64,000 bases of DNA from JAUIAI01 sp050633665 (GTDB taxonomy: Bacteria; Pseudomonadota; Gammaproteobacteria; Burkholderiales; Burkholderiaceae_E): contig JBOEGY010000001.1 of NCBI GenBank assembly GCA_050633665.1, forward strand, positions 496,001-560,000, read 5' to 3'. The first letter of the stretch is position 1, and each line of letters starts with the position of its first letter. The position numbers were made by a program, and so were the translations under genes. Below, one piece after another: positions 39,327 through 47,907 of this stretch. Below the pieces are notes generated by a model. That model saw only the letters and a list, made by a program, of their open reading frames with translations. It did not search any database and was not told the origin of the DNA.

Positions 39327-41035
39327 TGAATGCTCCCGAAATGAACGCGACGTTCGCCGGTGTCCTGGCAGGTCGCCGTGATGCTTCGCGCAGAATCAGC
39401 GCCCCAACAGGGTCTGCGATTACTGCTAAGTCCTGGTTGACCGAAGCCCCGATGCGCATGCTGATGAACAATCTGCATCCGGATGTCGCTGAAAATCCGC
39501 AGGAGTTGGTGGTTTACGGCGGTATTGGTCGTGCTGCCCGGTCGTGGGCCGACTACGACCAGATAATTGCCACACTCAAGACACTTGAAGCAGACGAGAC
39601 GCTGCTGGTGCAATCGGGCAAACCGGTTGGCGTGTTCCGCACTCAGGCCGATGCTCCGCGCGTGCTGATTGCCAATTCCAATCTGGTCCCGCATTGGGCT
39701 AACTGGGAGCACTTTAACGAGTTGGATCGCAAGGGGCTGGCCATGTACGGTCAGATGACCGCCGGCTCCTGGATCTACATTGGCTCGCAAGGCATTGTTC
39801 AGGGGACTTACGAAACGTTTGTCGAGGCCGGTCGGCAGCATTATGACGGAGACCTGAAGGGCAAATGGATTCTTACGGCCGGACTTGGCGGGATGGGTGG
39901 CGCCCAGCCCCTGGCTGCTGTGATGGCCGGTGCCAGTTGTCTGGTGGTTGAGTGTGATCCGACCCGAATCGAATTTCGGTTGAGAACGCGCTACCTGGAT
40001 GAGAAGGCGGAGACGCTTGACGAGGCGCTGGCGATGATTGATCGCTGGTCCAAAGCCGGAGAAGCGAAATCCGTGGGTCTGCTTGGCAATGCCGCTGACA
40101 TCGTGCCGGAGTTGCTACGGCGTGGCGCGCGCCCGGATATCGTGACCGATCAAACCTCCGCCCATGATCCGATCAACGGGTATCTGCCGCAGGGCTGGAC
40201 GCTGGAGCAGTGGCGTGAGCAGCGCAATGCAAATCCGGCAGCGGTCGAAGCGGCCGCACGGGCCTCAATGAAAGTTCATGTGGCCGCGATGGTCGCCTTT
40301 CATGAACTGGGTATTCCCACGCTGGACTACGGCAACAACATTCGTCAAGTCGCCAAGGAAGAAGGGCTGGAGAAGGCTTTCTCATTCCCCGGATTTGTGC
40401 CCGCTTATATCCGCCCGCTTTTTTGTCGCGGTGTCGGGCCGTTCCGGTGGGTAGCCTTGTCCGGCGATCCGGAAGATATCTATAAAACCGATGCCAAAGT
40501 GAAAGAGATCATTGCTGACGACAAGCACTTGCACAACTGGCTTGATATGGCGCGCGAGCGCATCGGATTTCAGGGGTTGCCGGCGCGCATCTGCTGGGTC
40601 GGTCTGGGCTGGCGCCACAAACTGGGTCTGGCCTTTAATGAAATGGTTCGCTCCGGCGAGTTGTCGGCCCCGGTGGTTATCGGGCGGGATCATCTTGACT
40701 CGGGGTCGGTCGCTTCGCCAAACCGCGAAACTGAGTCGATGCGCGATGGCTCGGATGCGGTATCAGACTGGCCGCTGCTCAACGCTCTGCTCAATTGCGC
40801 CTCCGGCGCAACCTGGGTGTCACTGCATCATGGTGGTGGGGTAGGAATGGGCTTCTCGCAACACAGCGGGATGGTCATCTGTTGTGATGGAACCGACGAT
40901 GCGGCGCGTCGAATTGAGCGCGTGCTGTGGAACGACCCGGCTACCGGTGTGATGCGTCATGCCGATGCAGGCTATGTAGAGGCAATTGAGTGCGCCCGGG
41001 AGAACCAGTTAAATCTGCCCGGCATTCTCGACTAA
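39326..41035 (+). CDS. hutU: Urocanate hydratase
   Basis: Urocanase adds water to urocanate to form imidazolonepropionate, using tightly bound NAD+. The 569-residue protein shows the family blocks: ANSNLVPHWANWEHF, GQMTAGSWIYIGSQGIVQGT, the NAD loop TAGLGGMGGAQPL, and the C-terminal SLHHGGGVGMGFSQHSGM. It is shifted by one base relative to hutH. A deformylase homologue follows 14 bp later with a good ribosome site and appears to belong to the same operon. Confidence 0.97.
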   Translation: MNAPEMNATFAGVLAGRRDASRRISAPTGSAITAKSWLTEAPMRMLMNNLHPDVAENPQELVVYGGIGRAARSWADYDQIIATLKTLEADETLLVQSGKPVGVFRTQADAPRVLIANSNLVPHWANWEHFNELDRKGLAMYGQMTAGSWIYIGSQGIVQGTYETFVEAGRQHYDGDLKGKWILTAGLGGMGGAQPLAAVMAGASCLVVECDPTRIEFRLRTRYLDEKAETLDEALAMIDRWSKAGEAKSVGLLGNAADIVPELLRRGARPDIVTDQTSAHDPINGYLPQGWTLEQWREQRNANPAAVEAAARASMKVHVAAMVAFHELGIPTLDYGNNIRQVAKEEGLEKAFSFPGFVPAYIRPLFCRGVGPFRWVALSGDPEDIYKTDAKVKEIIADDKHLHNWLDMARERIGFQGLPARICWVGLGWRHKLGLAFNEMVRSGELSAPVVIGRDHLDSGSVASPNRETESMRDGSDAVSDWPLLNALLNCASGATWVSLHHGGGVGMGFSQHSGMVICCDGTDDAARRIERVLWNDPATGVMRHADAGYVEAIECARENQLNLPGILD

Positions 41036-41049
41036 ACCAACCAGGAGCC

Positions 41050-41628
41050 ATGATGGCAGTTCGGGAAGTATTGGAAATCGGCCATCCGACGCTGGCAGGC
41101 CGGGCGCAGGAGGTCGATCAGGCCACAATTGGGTCAACCGAAGTCCAGGGATGGATTGAAGACTTGATCGACACAATGCGGGCTTGCAACGGCGCAGGCA
41201 TTGCGGCCAACCAGATTGGAATACCTTACCGGTTATTTGTGGTCGAGGTAACGGAAAACCCCCGTTATCCCTATAAACCGAAAATCCCGCTGACAATTCT
41301 GATAAATCCGACGATTGAATTTCTCTCGGACAAGACATTCGTAAACAACGAAGGTTGCCTGTCGGTGCCTAATCTGCGTGGTGACGTTATGCGCCACCTG
41401 GAGGTAAAAGTAAGCGGTTACGATCAAGATGCTGTCCACCGGTCTTTCGAAGTTCGCGGCTACTCGGCAGGAACGTTTCAGCACGAATACGATCACCTGG
41501 ATGGCATTCTATTTCCGCACCGGGTTGATGATCCGAAGTCGTTTAGTAGTTGGAAAGTTTTCTCGGCCTTTCAACAGACCGAATTCACCAGGCGCGTGGA
41601 AAGCCTGGTATCCGAGTGGGGAAGTTAA
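41050..41628 (+). CDS. Peptide-deformylase homologue in the hut operon
   Basis: A 192-residue protein with all three peptide deformylase motifs: GAGIAANQ (48-55), EGCLSV (101-106, metal Cys103) and QHEYDHL with metal His145 and His149 and catalytic Glu146. It should therefore be an active metallo-deformylase. ATG 41050 follows CCAGGAG, and the gene is 14 bp behind hutU. Housekeeping def is normally paired with fmt or the dprA region, so this is probably a second copy. HutF makes N-formylglutamate and no typical HutG gene is present in this cluster, so this enzyme could supply the deformylation step. That role is my inference; a plain extra peptide deformylase is the alternative. Confidence 0.9.
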   Translation: MMAVREVLEIGHPTLAGRAQEVDQATIGSTEVQGWIEDLIDTMRACNGAGIAANQIGIPYRLFVVEVTENPRYPYKPKIPLTILINPTIEFLSDKTFVNNEGCLSVPNLRGDVMRHLEVKVSGYDQDAVHRSFEVRGYSAGTFQHEYDHLDGILFPHRVDDPKSFSSWKVFSAFQQTEFTRRVESLVSEWGS

Positions 41629-41984
41629 TGCAGACCATCTCCAGACACGGGCCGCTCCGAGTGACGCCAACTCCTGGAACTCGCACCCGGCTGCGCGCAG
41701 TGCCGGCTTACAACACGGCGCACGGAGTCGCTTTGGCAGAGAACGCAAGAATGACATTTTTCGGGTGCCTGGCCTAGACAAGGGCGTGGTGGTTTTTTCG
41801 GTTTGGGCTTGATCGCACCATATTGCGCCGGCGCGCTCCGGCGCAGTGCGTGTTCATAGCACGCCGGTTGATCTAATCAGGAACGAAACCTGCTACCGCC
41901 CAACAGGTATTGGTTAACACCGGCACTCACTCAAACACCTTGAGCGTGTGACATTGATGATTTTCGACGAAGGGGGAATTTGCA
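41629..41984. other. Intergenic region with hairpin after the hut operon
   Basis: I see no convincing gene in these 356 bp. An 8-bp inverted repeat, TGCGCCGG and CCGGCGCA with a 6-base loop (41824-41845), may end hut transcription, but no T-run follows it. The right end carries the ribosome site GGGGGAA for the TRAP binding-protein gene, whose promoter should also lie here. Confidence 0.5.
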
Positions 41985-43073
41985 ATGGAAAAGAGATCGT
42001 TCTTAAAAGCTGGGGTCGCCGGAGTCGCAACCGGCGGTCTGGCCATGCCTGCCATCGCACAAGGCAAACGGCAGTGGAAAATGGTGACCGCCTGGCCGAA
42101 GAATTTGCCGGGCCCTGGGGTTGCCGCGCAAATGCTTGCCGACCGCATAACAGCTCTTTCAGGGGGGCGCATTGAAGTCAAACTCTATGCCGCCGGTGAG
42201 CTGGTCCCGGGGCGAGGCGTGTTTGACGCTGTTTCAGAAGGGACCGCTGAGTTGTACCACGCCGTGCCGGCCTACTGGGGGTCGAAGTCGAAGGGCATAT
42301 TAATGTTCGGCTCGCAGCCTTTCGGTCTGCGGGCGGACGAACAAGTTGGTTGGCTGGCTCATGGCGGTGGTCAGAAACTTTACGATGAAATGTATGCCCG
42401 TTTCGGGCTCAAGCCTTTCTTATGCGGTAACTCGGGCCCGCAGTGGCAGGGTTGGTTTCGCCAGGAAATCAAGTCTGCTGACGACTTAAAAGGAATGAAG
42501 TTCCGCACAACCGGACTGGCATCGGAGATGTGTACCAAGCTTGGGATGGCGGTGCAGGCGATGGGCGGGCGGGACATGTTTCAGGCGTTGCAGTCTGGCG
42601 CCCTGGACGCCGGTGAATTCATCGGTCCATGGACTGACAGCGCGCTGGGCTTTTACCAGGTGGCCAAGAACTACTATTGGCCCGGCGTGGGTGAGCCTTC
42701 GTCTGCAGAAGAGTGCGCCGTCAACGCAGATGCTTATAACGAATTGCCTGATGATCTGAAAGCGGCGGTGAGATTTGCCTGCGACAGTCTCTACAACGCG
42801 GTCTGGACCGAATATGAGACTAAACACGCCATGGCGCTTCAGCAGTTGGTTGCCAAACATGGCGTGATGATTCGCAGGCTGCCACAAGATGTCTTGACAG
42901 CGATGGGTGTTGCCGCGGGTGAAGTCATTGCTGAGTTGCGCGAGGATGATGACGAGTTGGTTAAACGGATTGCGGAGAGTTTGGTTGCCTACCGGGACAC
43001 GATAGGGCAATACATGGTTTATGCCGACAACGGGCAGATGAATGCTCGTAATGATGTTCTCGGTTTCAAATAA
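41985..43073 (+). CDS. TRAP transporter substrate-binding protein (DctP family)
   Basis: A 362-residue periplasmic binding protein. The N-terminus, KRSFLKAGVAGVATGG, has one Arg preceded by Lys and resembles a Tat-like or ordinary signal, with a cut near AIAQ. The mature part is of the TakP/DctP type: TAWPKNLPGPGVAAQML, DDLKGMKFRTTGLASEMC with the family Arg that contacts a substrate carboxylate, then AVQAMGGRDMFQALQSGALDAGEF. The likely ligand is a 2-oxo acid or other organic acid, not further defined. It is followed by a hairpin and the two membrane genes. Confidence 0.94.
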   Translation: MEKRSFLKAGVAGVATGGLAMPAIAQGKRQWKMVTAWPKNLPGPGVAAQMLADRITALSGGRIEVKLYAAGELVPGRGVFDAVSEGTAELYHAVPAYWGSKSKGILMFGSQPFGLRADEQVGWLAHGGGQKLYDEMYARFGLKPFLCGNSGPQWQGWFRQEIKSADDLKGMKFRTTGLASEMCTKLGMAVQAMGGRDMFQALQSGALDAGEFIGPWTDSALGFYQVAKNYYWPGVGEPSSAEECAVNADAYNELPDDLKAAVRFACDSLYNAVWTEYETKHAMALQQLVAKHGVMIRRLPQDVLTAMGVAAGEVIAELREDDDELVKRIAESLVAYRDTIGQYMVYADNGQMNARNDVLGFK

Positions 43074-43081
43074 AACGATTG

Positions 43082-43103
43082 CGGCGCAGGGTGGCCTGCG
43101 CCG
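43082..43103 (+). terminator. Hairpin between TRAP binding-protein and permease genes
   Basis: A 9-bp perfect stem, CGGCGCAGG and CCTGCGCCG with a GTGG loop, starts nine bases after the stop codon. There is no strong T-run. It probably stabilises or attenuates the transcript so that the binding protein is made in excess over the permease, as is common in such operons. Confidence 0.6.
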
Positions 43104-43132
43104 TTGTCATTCCCTAGGAAAGTTCGCGGACA

Positions 43133-43636
43133 ATGGGATCACTGACTGACCGGCTGGATCGGGTGAACCGCGGCGTTGGAACGGTCGTTTGCTGGTTGGC
43201 GTTGTTCATGGTGTTGGTTCAGTTTTCGATCGTTTTGCTTCGGTATGTTTTCGGCATCAGCTTCATCGCGCTGAACGAGAGCGTGCTCTATATGCATGCC
43301 AGCTTGTTCATGCTGGGGGCAGGGTATACCTTGTTGGTCGACAAACATGTTCGGGTTGACATTTTCTATGCCAAAGCCCGTGCGCCAGTCCAACAGGCTA
43401 TCGACGTGTTCGGACACCTCGCCCTGCTACTGCCGTCGATGCTGGCGCTGGTTTTTTGGTCGTGGCCGTCAGTGCGGAATTCCTGGCGAATTCTCGAGGG
43501 TCCGATATCGGTTGGTGGTATTCCTGCTTCGTTTTTGCTCAAATCCTTGATTCCGGCGTTTTGCGTATTGCTGATTATTCAGTCTATTGGCTGTCTGATA
43601 CGAAATATTCTGTTGCTTCGTTCGGGGAACAAATGA
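43133..43636 (+). CDS. TRAP transporter small permease (DctQ family)
   Basis: A 167-residue inner-membrane protein with four predicted helices (for example WLALFMVLVQFSIVLLRYVF and LALLLPSMLALVFW). DctQ-type features include the polar pair in IALNESVLYMHASLFMLGAGYTL-like segment and KHVRVDIFY. It joins the large permease to form the transporter. Its stop overlaps the large-subunit start (ATGA). Nothing unusual. Confidence 0.92.
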   Translation: MGSLTDRLDRVNRGVGTVVCWLALFMVLVQFSIVLLRYVFGISFIALNESVLYMHASLFMLGAGYTLLVDKHVRVDIFYAKARAPVQQAIDVFGHLALLLPSMLALVFWSWPSVRNSWRILEGPISVGGIPASFLLKSLIPAFCVLLIIQSIGCLIRNILLLRSGNK

Positions 43637-45183
43637 GCGAGTCTCTCGATTTGCTGATGTTCGTCGTGTTGATTGCGTGCATTTTGCTGGGGTTTCCTGT
43701 GTCGTTCTCGATCGCCGGTGTGGCGATCGGCTTTGCGTACCTGGGCTGGCTGACCGGTGTTATGGACTTGGCTTTACTGGGTGCGCTGGGTCAGCGTGTC
43801 TTTGGAGTCATGACCAATGCTGTCCTGATCGCGATTCCGTTGTTTGTCCTGATGGGTGTGGTGCTGGAAAAGAGCCGGATCGCCGAAGAGTTGCTCGAGA
43901 CAATGGCCCGGCTGTTTGGACAGATGCGGGGTGGGTTGGGCATATCGGTCATTCTGGTTGGTGCGTTGCTGGCGGCTTCTACCGGCATTGTGGGTGCGAC
44001 CGTAATCGCGATGGGCTTGATTGCATTGCCAACAATGTTGCGGGCAGGCTATTCACCAACGCTTGCCGCCGGCATGGTGTGTACGGCCGGTACCCTCGGG
44101 CAGATCATTCCGCCGTCGACGCTGTTGATTATTCTGTCTGATGTGATCTCAAATGCGTATCAGCAGGCCCAGTTTGAGCAAGGAAAATTCACGGTCGAAA
44201 CGATTTCGGTCGGTCAGATTTTTGCCGGAGCTTTGCTACCCGGTTTAATGCTGGTTGCTCTGTACATTCTGTATGTGATCGCGCGCGGTTTTTTTCGCCC
44301 ACGGGATGCGCCGCCGGTGCCCAGTGGATTGGCCCGCCCGTCGTGGGCTGAAGTCCTGGCCGCTATCGTGCCGCCAATTCTGCTGATTGTTGCCGTGTTA
44401 GGCGCAATTCTGGGCGGGGTAGCGACGCCCACCGAAGCTGCTTCGGTTGGCGCGGTCGGCGCGATTCTGATGGCGGGTCGGCGCCAGGGAGCTAACCCTA
44501 TCCTGATACTGACCGGCGTTGCCTCGTTGCTGCTGCTCGCCGTCTTTGCCGGTGTGATGCCGGTACGGCTTCAAAGCGAGAATATCGGTTTGTCGGGTCA
44601 GATTCAGGGTTTGTTTTATGGCGTACTGGCAACGATTGGTCTGGTTGCAATCCTGGCGTCGCTGATCGTCTCGTGGCGTACTAAAGTCCTTGAGCCCGCA
44701 TTGCTGTCTACGATGACGGTGACCGCAATGATCTTTGGCACGATTCTGACCGCGAGTATATTTTCGCTTGTTTTTGTCGGGCTGGGCGGTGAGGAACGAG
44801 TCGAGCAGATATTGACCGCGATGCCGGGCGGGGCGACAGGCGCGCTTGTTTTCTGTATGGCATTAATTTTTGTTCTGGGATTCTTCCTGGACTTTGTTGA
44901 GATTACCGTTATTTTGTTGCCGCTAATTGTGCCGCCGCTGATTCTGATGGGGCACGACCCTTTGTGGTTGGCCATACTGGTCGCTATTAACCTGCAGACC
45001 TCGTTCTTGACGCCGCCATTCGGTTTTTCGCTGTTCTATTTGCGCGGCGCGGCGCCACCAGAAATTAGTACCGGCCAGATTTACGCCGGCGTGTTGCCGT
45101 TTATCGGCCTGCAACTTCTGGGGATCGCTATTCTGTGGTTATTGCCTGGTCTGACGACTTGGTTGCCCGGGTTGGTCTTCTAG
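43633..45183 (+). CDS. TRAP transporter large permease (DctM family)
   Basis: A 516-residue, many-helix permease that couples uptake to an ion gradient. The true start is ATG 43633, overlapping the small-permease stop; a longer frame upstream is only overlap. Family stretches include LIAIPLFVLMGVVLEKS, AASTGIVGATVIAMGLIALP, GTLGQIIPPSTLLIIL and PTEAASVGAVGA. It is longer than a usual DctM (about 430), with an extra hydrophobic region around residues 290-380, as in the TakP-type subfamily. Together the three genes form a separate uptake system beside the hut cluster. Confidence 0.94.
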   Translation: MSESLDLLMFVVLIACILLGFPVSFSIAGVAIGFAYLGWLTGVMDLALLGALGQRVFGVMTNAVLIAIPLFVLMGVVLEKSRIAEELLETMARLFGQMRGGLGISVILVGALLAASTGIVGATVIAMGLIALPTMLRAGYSPTLAAGMVCTAGTLGQIIPPSTLLIILSDVISNAYQQAQFEQGKFTVETISVGQIFAGALLPGLMLVALYILYVIARGFFRPRDAPPVPSGLARPSWAEVLAAIVPPILLIVAVLGAILGGVATPTEAASVGAVGAILMAGRRQGANPILILTGVASLLLLAVFAGVMPVRLQSENIGLSGQIQGLFYGVLATIGLVAILASLIVSWRTKVLEPALLSTMTVTAMIFGTILTASIFSLVFVGLGGEERVEQILTAMPGGATGALVFCMALIFVLGFFLDFVEITVILLPLIVPPLILMGHDPLWLAILVAINLQTSFLTPPFGFSLFYLRGAAPPEISTGQIYAGVLPFIGLQLLGIAILWLLPGLTTWLPGLVF

Positions 45184-45197
45184 TTTTGGGGCAGTCG

Positions 45198-45232
45198 ATC
45201 AACGCTGCGGCAGGCCTGGCCGCAGCGTTGAT
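45198..45232. terminator. Bidirectional terminator-like hairpin between convergent genes
   Basis: A 14-bp perfect inverted repeat (ATCAACGCTGCGGC and GCCGCAGCGTTGAT) with a 7-base loop lies 14 bp after the TRAP permease stop and about 30 bp from the argG stop. T-runs are weak on both sides, but position and stem strength suit a shared terminator. Confidence 0.75.
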
Positions 45233-45263
45233 GTTCAGTCGCCCTACCGGGTAACTGTTTTAC

Positions 45264-46559
45264 TTAAGACTTCTTCTTTGCTGCCTTCTTGGCAGACTTC
45301 TTTTTTGCGGTTTTTTTCTTGAGTTGCAGTTGCTGCTTGGCGGCAATTCGCATTCTCAGGGCGTGGAGCTTGATGAATCCGTCAGCGTCAGCCTGATCAT
45401 AAGCGCCATCATCATCTTCGAAGGTTGCAATGGCCGTGTCGAACAAGGTGTTCGGTGAGGCCCGTCCCAGAATGATCACATTGCCCTTGTACAGCTTGAG
45501 GGTCACGGTGCCCGAAACGGCATCCTGGGTATGGTCAATCAGTTTCTGAAGCGCAACCCGTTCCGGTGACCACCAAAAACCGTTGTAGATCATTTTGGCG
45601 TACCGCGGCATCAATTCATCTTTCAGGTGGGCAACTTCACGGTCAAGGGTGATTGATTCAATAGCACGGTGGGCGCGAAGCAAAATCGTGCCGCCCGGGG
45701 TTTCGTAGCAGCCGCGTGACTTCATGCCGACGAAGCGGTTTTCGACCAGATCGAGGCGGCCCACGCCGTGTTTTCCACCGACGATATTCAGGTGCTCGAG
45801 TAACTCGTGCGCTTTCATGCGCTTGCCGTTTATGCCGACCAGATCGCCTTTGGCAAATTCCAGTTCCAGCACTTCGCCTTTGGCCGGTGCTTTTTCAGGC
45901 GATACCGACCAACGCCACATGCCTTTTTCCGGCGGTGGGGTATTGGGGTCTTCGAGCACGCCTCCTTCATAGGAAATGTGCAACAGGTTGGCGTCCATGG
46001 AGAATGGTGCCGGGCCTTTTCGCTTTTGGAAGTCAACCGGTATGCCATGCTGGTCGGCATAGGCCATCAGCTTGTCACGGGAGAGCAAATCCCATTCGCG
46101 CCAGGGCGCAATCACTTCCACGTCGGGCATCAAGGCGTAAGCGCCCAGCTCAAAGCGAACCTGGTCATTCCCTTTGCCGGTGGCGCCATGTGAAATTGCA
46201 TCGGCTTTTTCGCGACGGGCAATCTCGATCAGACGTTTGGCAATCAGGGGGCGGGCGATTGAGGTGCCCAGCAGGTACTCCCCTTCATAGACGGTATTGG
46301 CCCGGAACATCGGAAAGACGAAGTCGCGGACGAATTCTTCGCGCAAGTCATCGATGTAAATACTCTTAACGCCGGCAGCCTTGGCCTTGGCTCGCGCTGG
46401 CTCGACTTCTTCGCCCTGGCCGATATCGGCGGTGAAGGTGATTACTTCGCAGCCATAGGTGTCCTGGAGCCATTTCAGGATGACTGAGGTGTCCAGGCCG
46501 CCTGAATAGGCCAGCACGACTTTTTTGGGTGGGTTTTTAAAACGCGGGTTCATGTGCAA
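45264..46559 (-). CDS. argG: Argininosuccinate synthase with lysine-rich tail
   Basis: ArgG joins citrulline and aspartate using ATP, the next-to-last step of arginine synthesis. The 431-residue protein begins with the ATP loop VVLAYSGGLDTSVILKW and contains SHGATGKGNDQVRFE and FSMDANLLHISYEGG. The body is typical of the type with about 400 residues. Oddly, the C-terminus ends in about 20 residues made almost only of Lys, Ala and Ser (KKKTAKKKSAKKAAKKKS). The start is ATG 46559 or ATG 46553. It diverges from the MFS gene; the ornithine carbamoyltransferase gene lies at the far right end of the window. Confidence 0.96.
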   Translation of the reverse strand: MHMNPRFKNPPKKVVLAYSGGLDTSVILKWLQDTYGCEVITFTADIGQGEEVEPARAKAKAAGVKSIYIDDLREEFVRDFVFPMFRANTVYEGEYLLGTSIARPLIAKRLIEIARREKADAISHGATGKGNDQVRFELGAYALMPDVEVIAPWREWDLLSRDKLMAYADQHGIPVDFQKRKGPAPFSMDANLLHISYEGGVLEDPNTPPPEKGMWRWSVSPEKAPAKGEVLELEFAKGDLVGINGKRMKAHELLEHLNIVGGKHGVGRLDLVENRFVGMKSRGCYETPGGTILLRAHRAIESITLDREVAHLKDELMPRYAKMIYNGFWWSPERVALQKLIDHTQDAVSGTVTLKLYKGNVIILGRASPNTLFDTAIATFEDDDGAYDQADADGFIKLHALRMRIAAKQQLQLKKKTAKKKSAKKAAKKKS

Positions 46560-46634
46560 TATAAGGTTCAGTGGCGTAACCCGGCATTATAGGCACGCCT
46601 GCCGCTTGTTTGCTGCGCTTTCTGGTCCCCTTCA

Positions 46635-47873
46635 TTGCCCGACATCGATCACACCTCGCCATTCAGTAACCGTTCGTTTGCGATCTTCTGGGTCTCGCGA
46701 GTGTTGGGTAGTCTGGCTTTTCAGATGCATATCGTCGCGGTCGGCTGGCAGATTTATGCCTTGACTCAGGATCCGCTCGATCTGGGACTGGTTGGCCTGG
46801 TGCAGTTTCTGCCAGTCGTCTTGCTGGTTCTGGTCACCGGACAGGTCGCCGACCGCTTCGATCGGCGCCGGGTTGTGTTTGTTGCCCGGCTGGCGTTGGC
46901 GGTTTGTCTGTTCAGCCTGGCGTGGTGGTCTTATGCAGGAGCGGTCAGCCGACCGGTCGTTTTCGTGATTGTTTTCCTGATAGGGGTCTGCCATGCGTTT
47001 CAGATTCCCAGTTCACAGGCGCTTATTCCAACGTTGGTTACCGCCGCGCAGTTACCCAAAGCGATTGCCTGGGGGTCTATCGGTTTTCAGGGGGCGACGG
47101 TTGTCGGGCCGGCAATGGGGGGATTTCTCTACCTGGCCGGGCCTACCGCGGTGTACAGCTTGTGCGGGGTGTTATATCTGCTGTCCGGCTTACTAGTGAC
47201 CCGAGTTCATCAGCAGGGACTACGCAGCAAACGCCCGCCGGTGACCCGGCAGTCTTTGTTTGCCGGGTTCGTCTTTATTCGCTCGCAGCCGGTAATACTG
47301 GGCGCGATATCACTGGATCTATTCATGGTGCTGCTGGGCGGAGCGACCGCGCTCATGCCTATTTTCGCGGGCGAAATCCTGAAGGTCGGTCCGTGGGGGC
47401 TGGGGTTGCTTCGCGCAGCCCCCGGGGTCGGCGCGGTTGCGATGGCGGTCGTATTCGCTTTCCGGCCAATCAGGCGGCGGGTTGGCCGCTGGATGTTCGG
47501 TGCCGCGGCCGGGTTTGGCGTGATGACCATCTTGTTCGGCTTATCAAGCAACTTCTGGCTGTCGTTGGCCGTACTGGTGCTTTTGGGGGCCTCTGACATG
47601 GTCAATATCGTCATACGCCAGTCGATCGTGCAACTGGATACGCCCGATCATATGCGTGGACGGGTGTCTTCGGTCAATAGTGTGTTTATTGGTGCCTCAA
47701 ACCGGCTCGGCGAGTTTGAGTCAGGGCTGACCGCAGCCTGGCTGGGAACGATTCCGTCAACCGTGCTCGGCGGGGTGGGGACTTTGCTGGTGGCCGCGCT
47801 GTGGGTGCGCTGGTTCCCGGCGTTATGGCAACGCGAAGGCTTACGCCGCCAGGATTTAAACGAACCGGCGTAA
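46635..47873 (+). CDS. MFS transporter (EntS/DUF894-like exporter)
   Basis: A 412-residue permease with about 12 helices. The loop GQVADRFDRRRVVFVAR between helices 2 and 3 is the MFS signature, and DTPDHMRGRVSSVNSVF in the second half is typical of the EntS-like exporter branch. The substrate is unknown; relatives export siderophores, drugs or small metabolites. The start appears to be TTG 46635, 75 bp from the divergent argG start. The aldo/keto reductase gene follows 34 bp later and may be co-transcribed. Confidence 0.9.
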   Translation: MPDIDHTSPFSNRSFAIFWVSRVLGSLAFQMHIVAVGWQIYALTQDPLDLGLVGLVQFLPVVLLVLVTGQVADRFDRRRVVFVARLALAVCLFSLAWWSYAGAVSRPVVFVIVFLIGVCHAFQIPSSQALIPTLVTAAQLPKAIAWGSIGFQGATVVGPAMGGFLYLAGPTAVYSLCGVLYLLSGLLVTRVHQQGLRSKRPPVTRQSLFAGFVFIRSQPVILGAISLDLFMVLLGGATALMPIFAGEILKVGPWGLGLLRAAPGVGAVAMAVVFAFRPIRRRVGRWMFGAAAGFGVMTILFGLSSNFWLSLAVLVLLGASDMVNIVIRQSIVQLDTPDHMRGRVSSVNSVFIGASNRLGEFESGLTAAWLGTIPSTVLGGVGTLLVAALWVRWFPALWQREGLRRQDLNEPA

Positions 47874-47907
47874 ACTGAGCCGCAATCAAACCAGGAGCAA
47901 ATCTGCA

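Noticed and set aside
41550..41777. A 75-codon plus-strand frame after the deformylase gene
   Set aside because: It begins inside the deformylase gene in another frame and shows no family features.
43456..43632. An N-terminal extension of the TRAP large permease frame
   Set aside because: It overlaps the small-permease gene out of frame, and ATG 43633 gives the usual ATGA coupling and a normal N-terminus.
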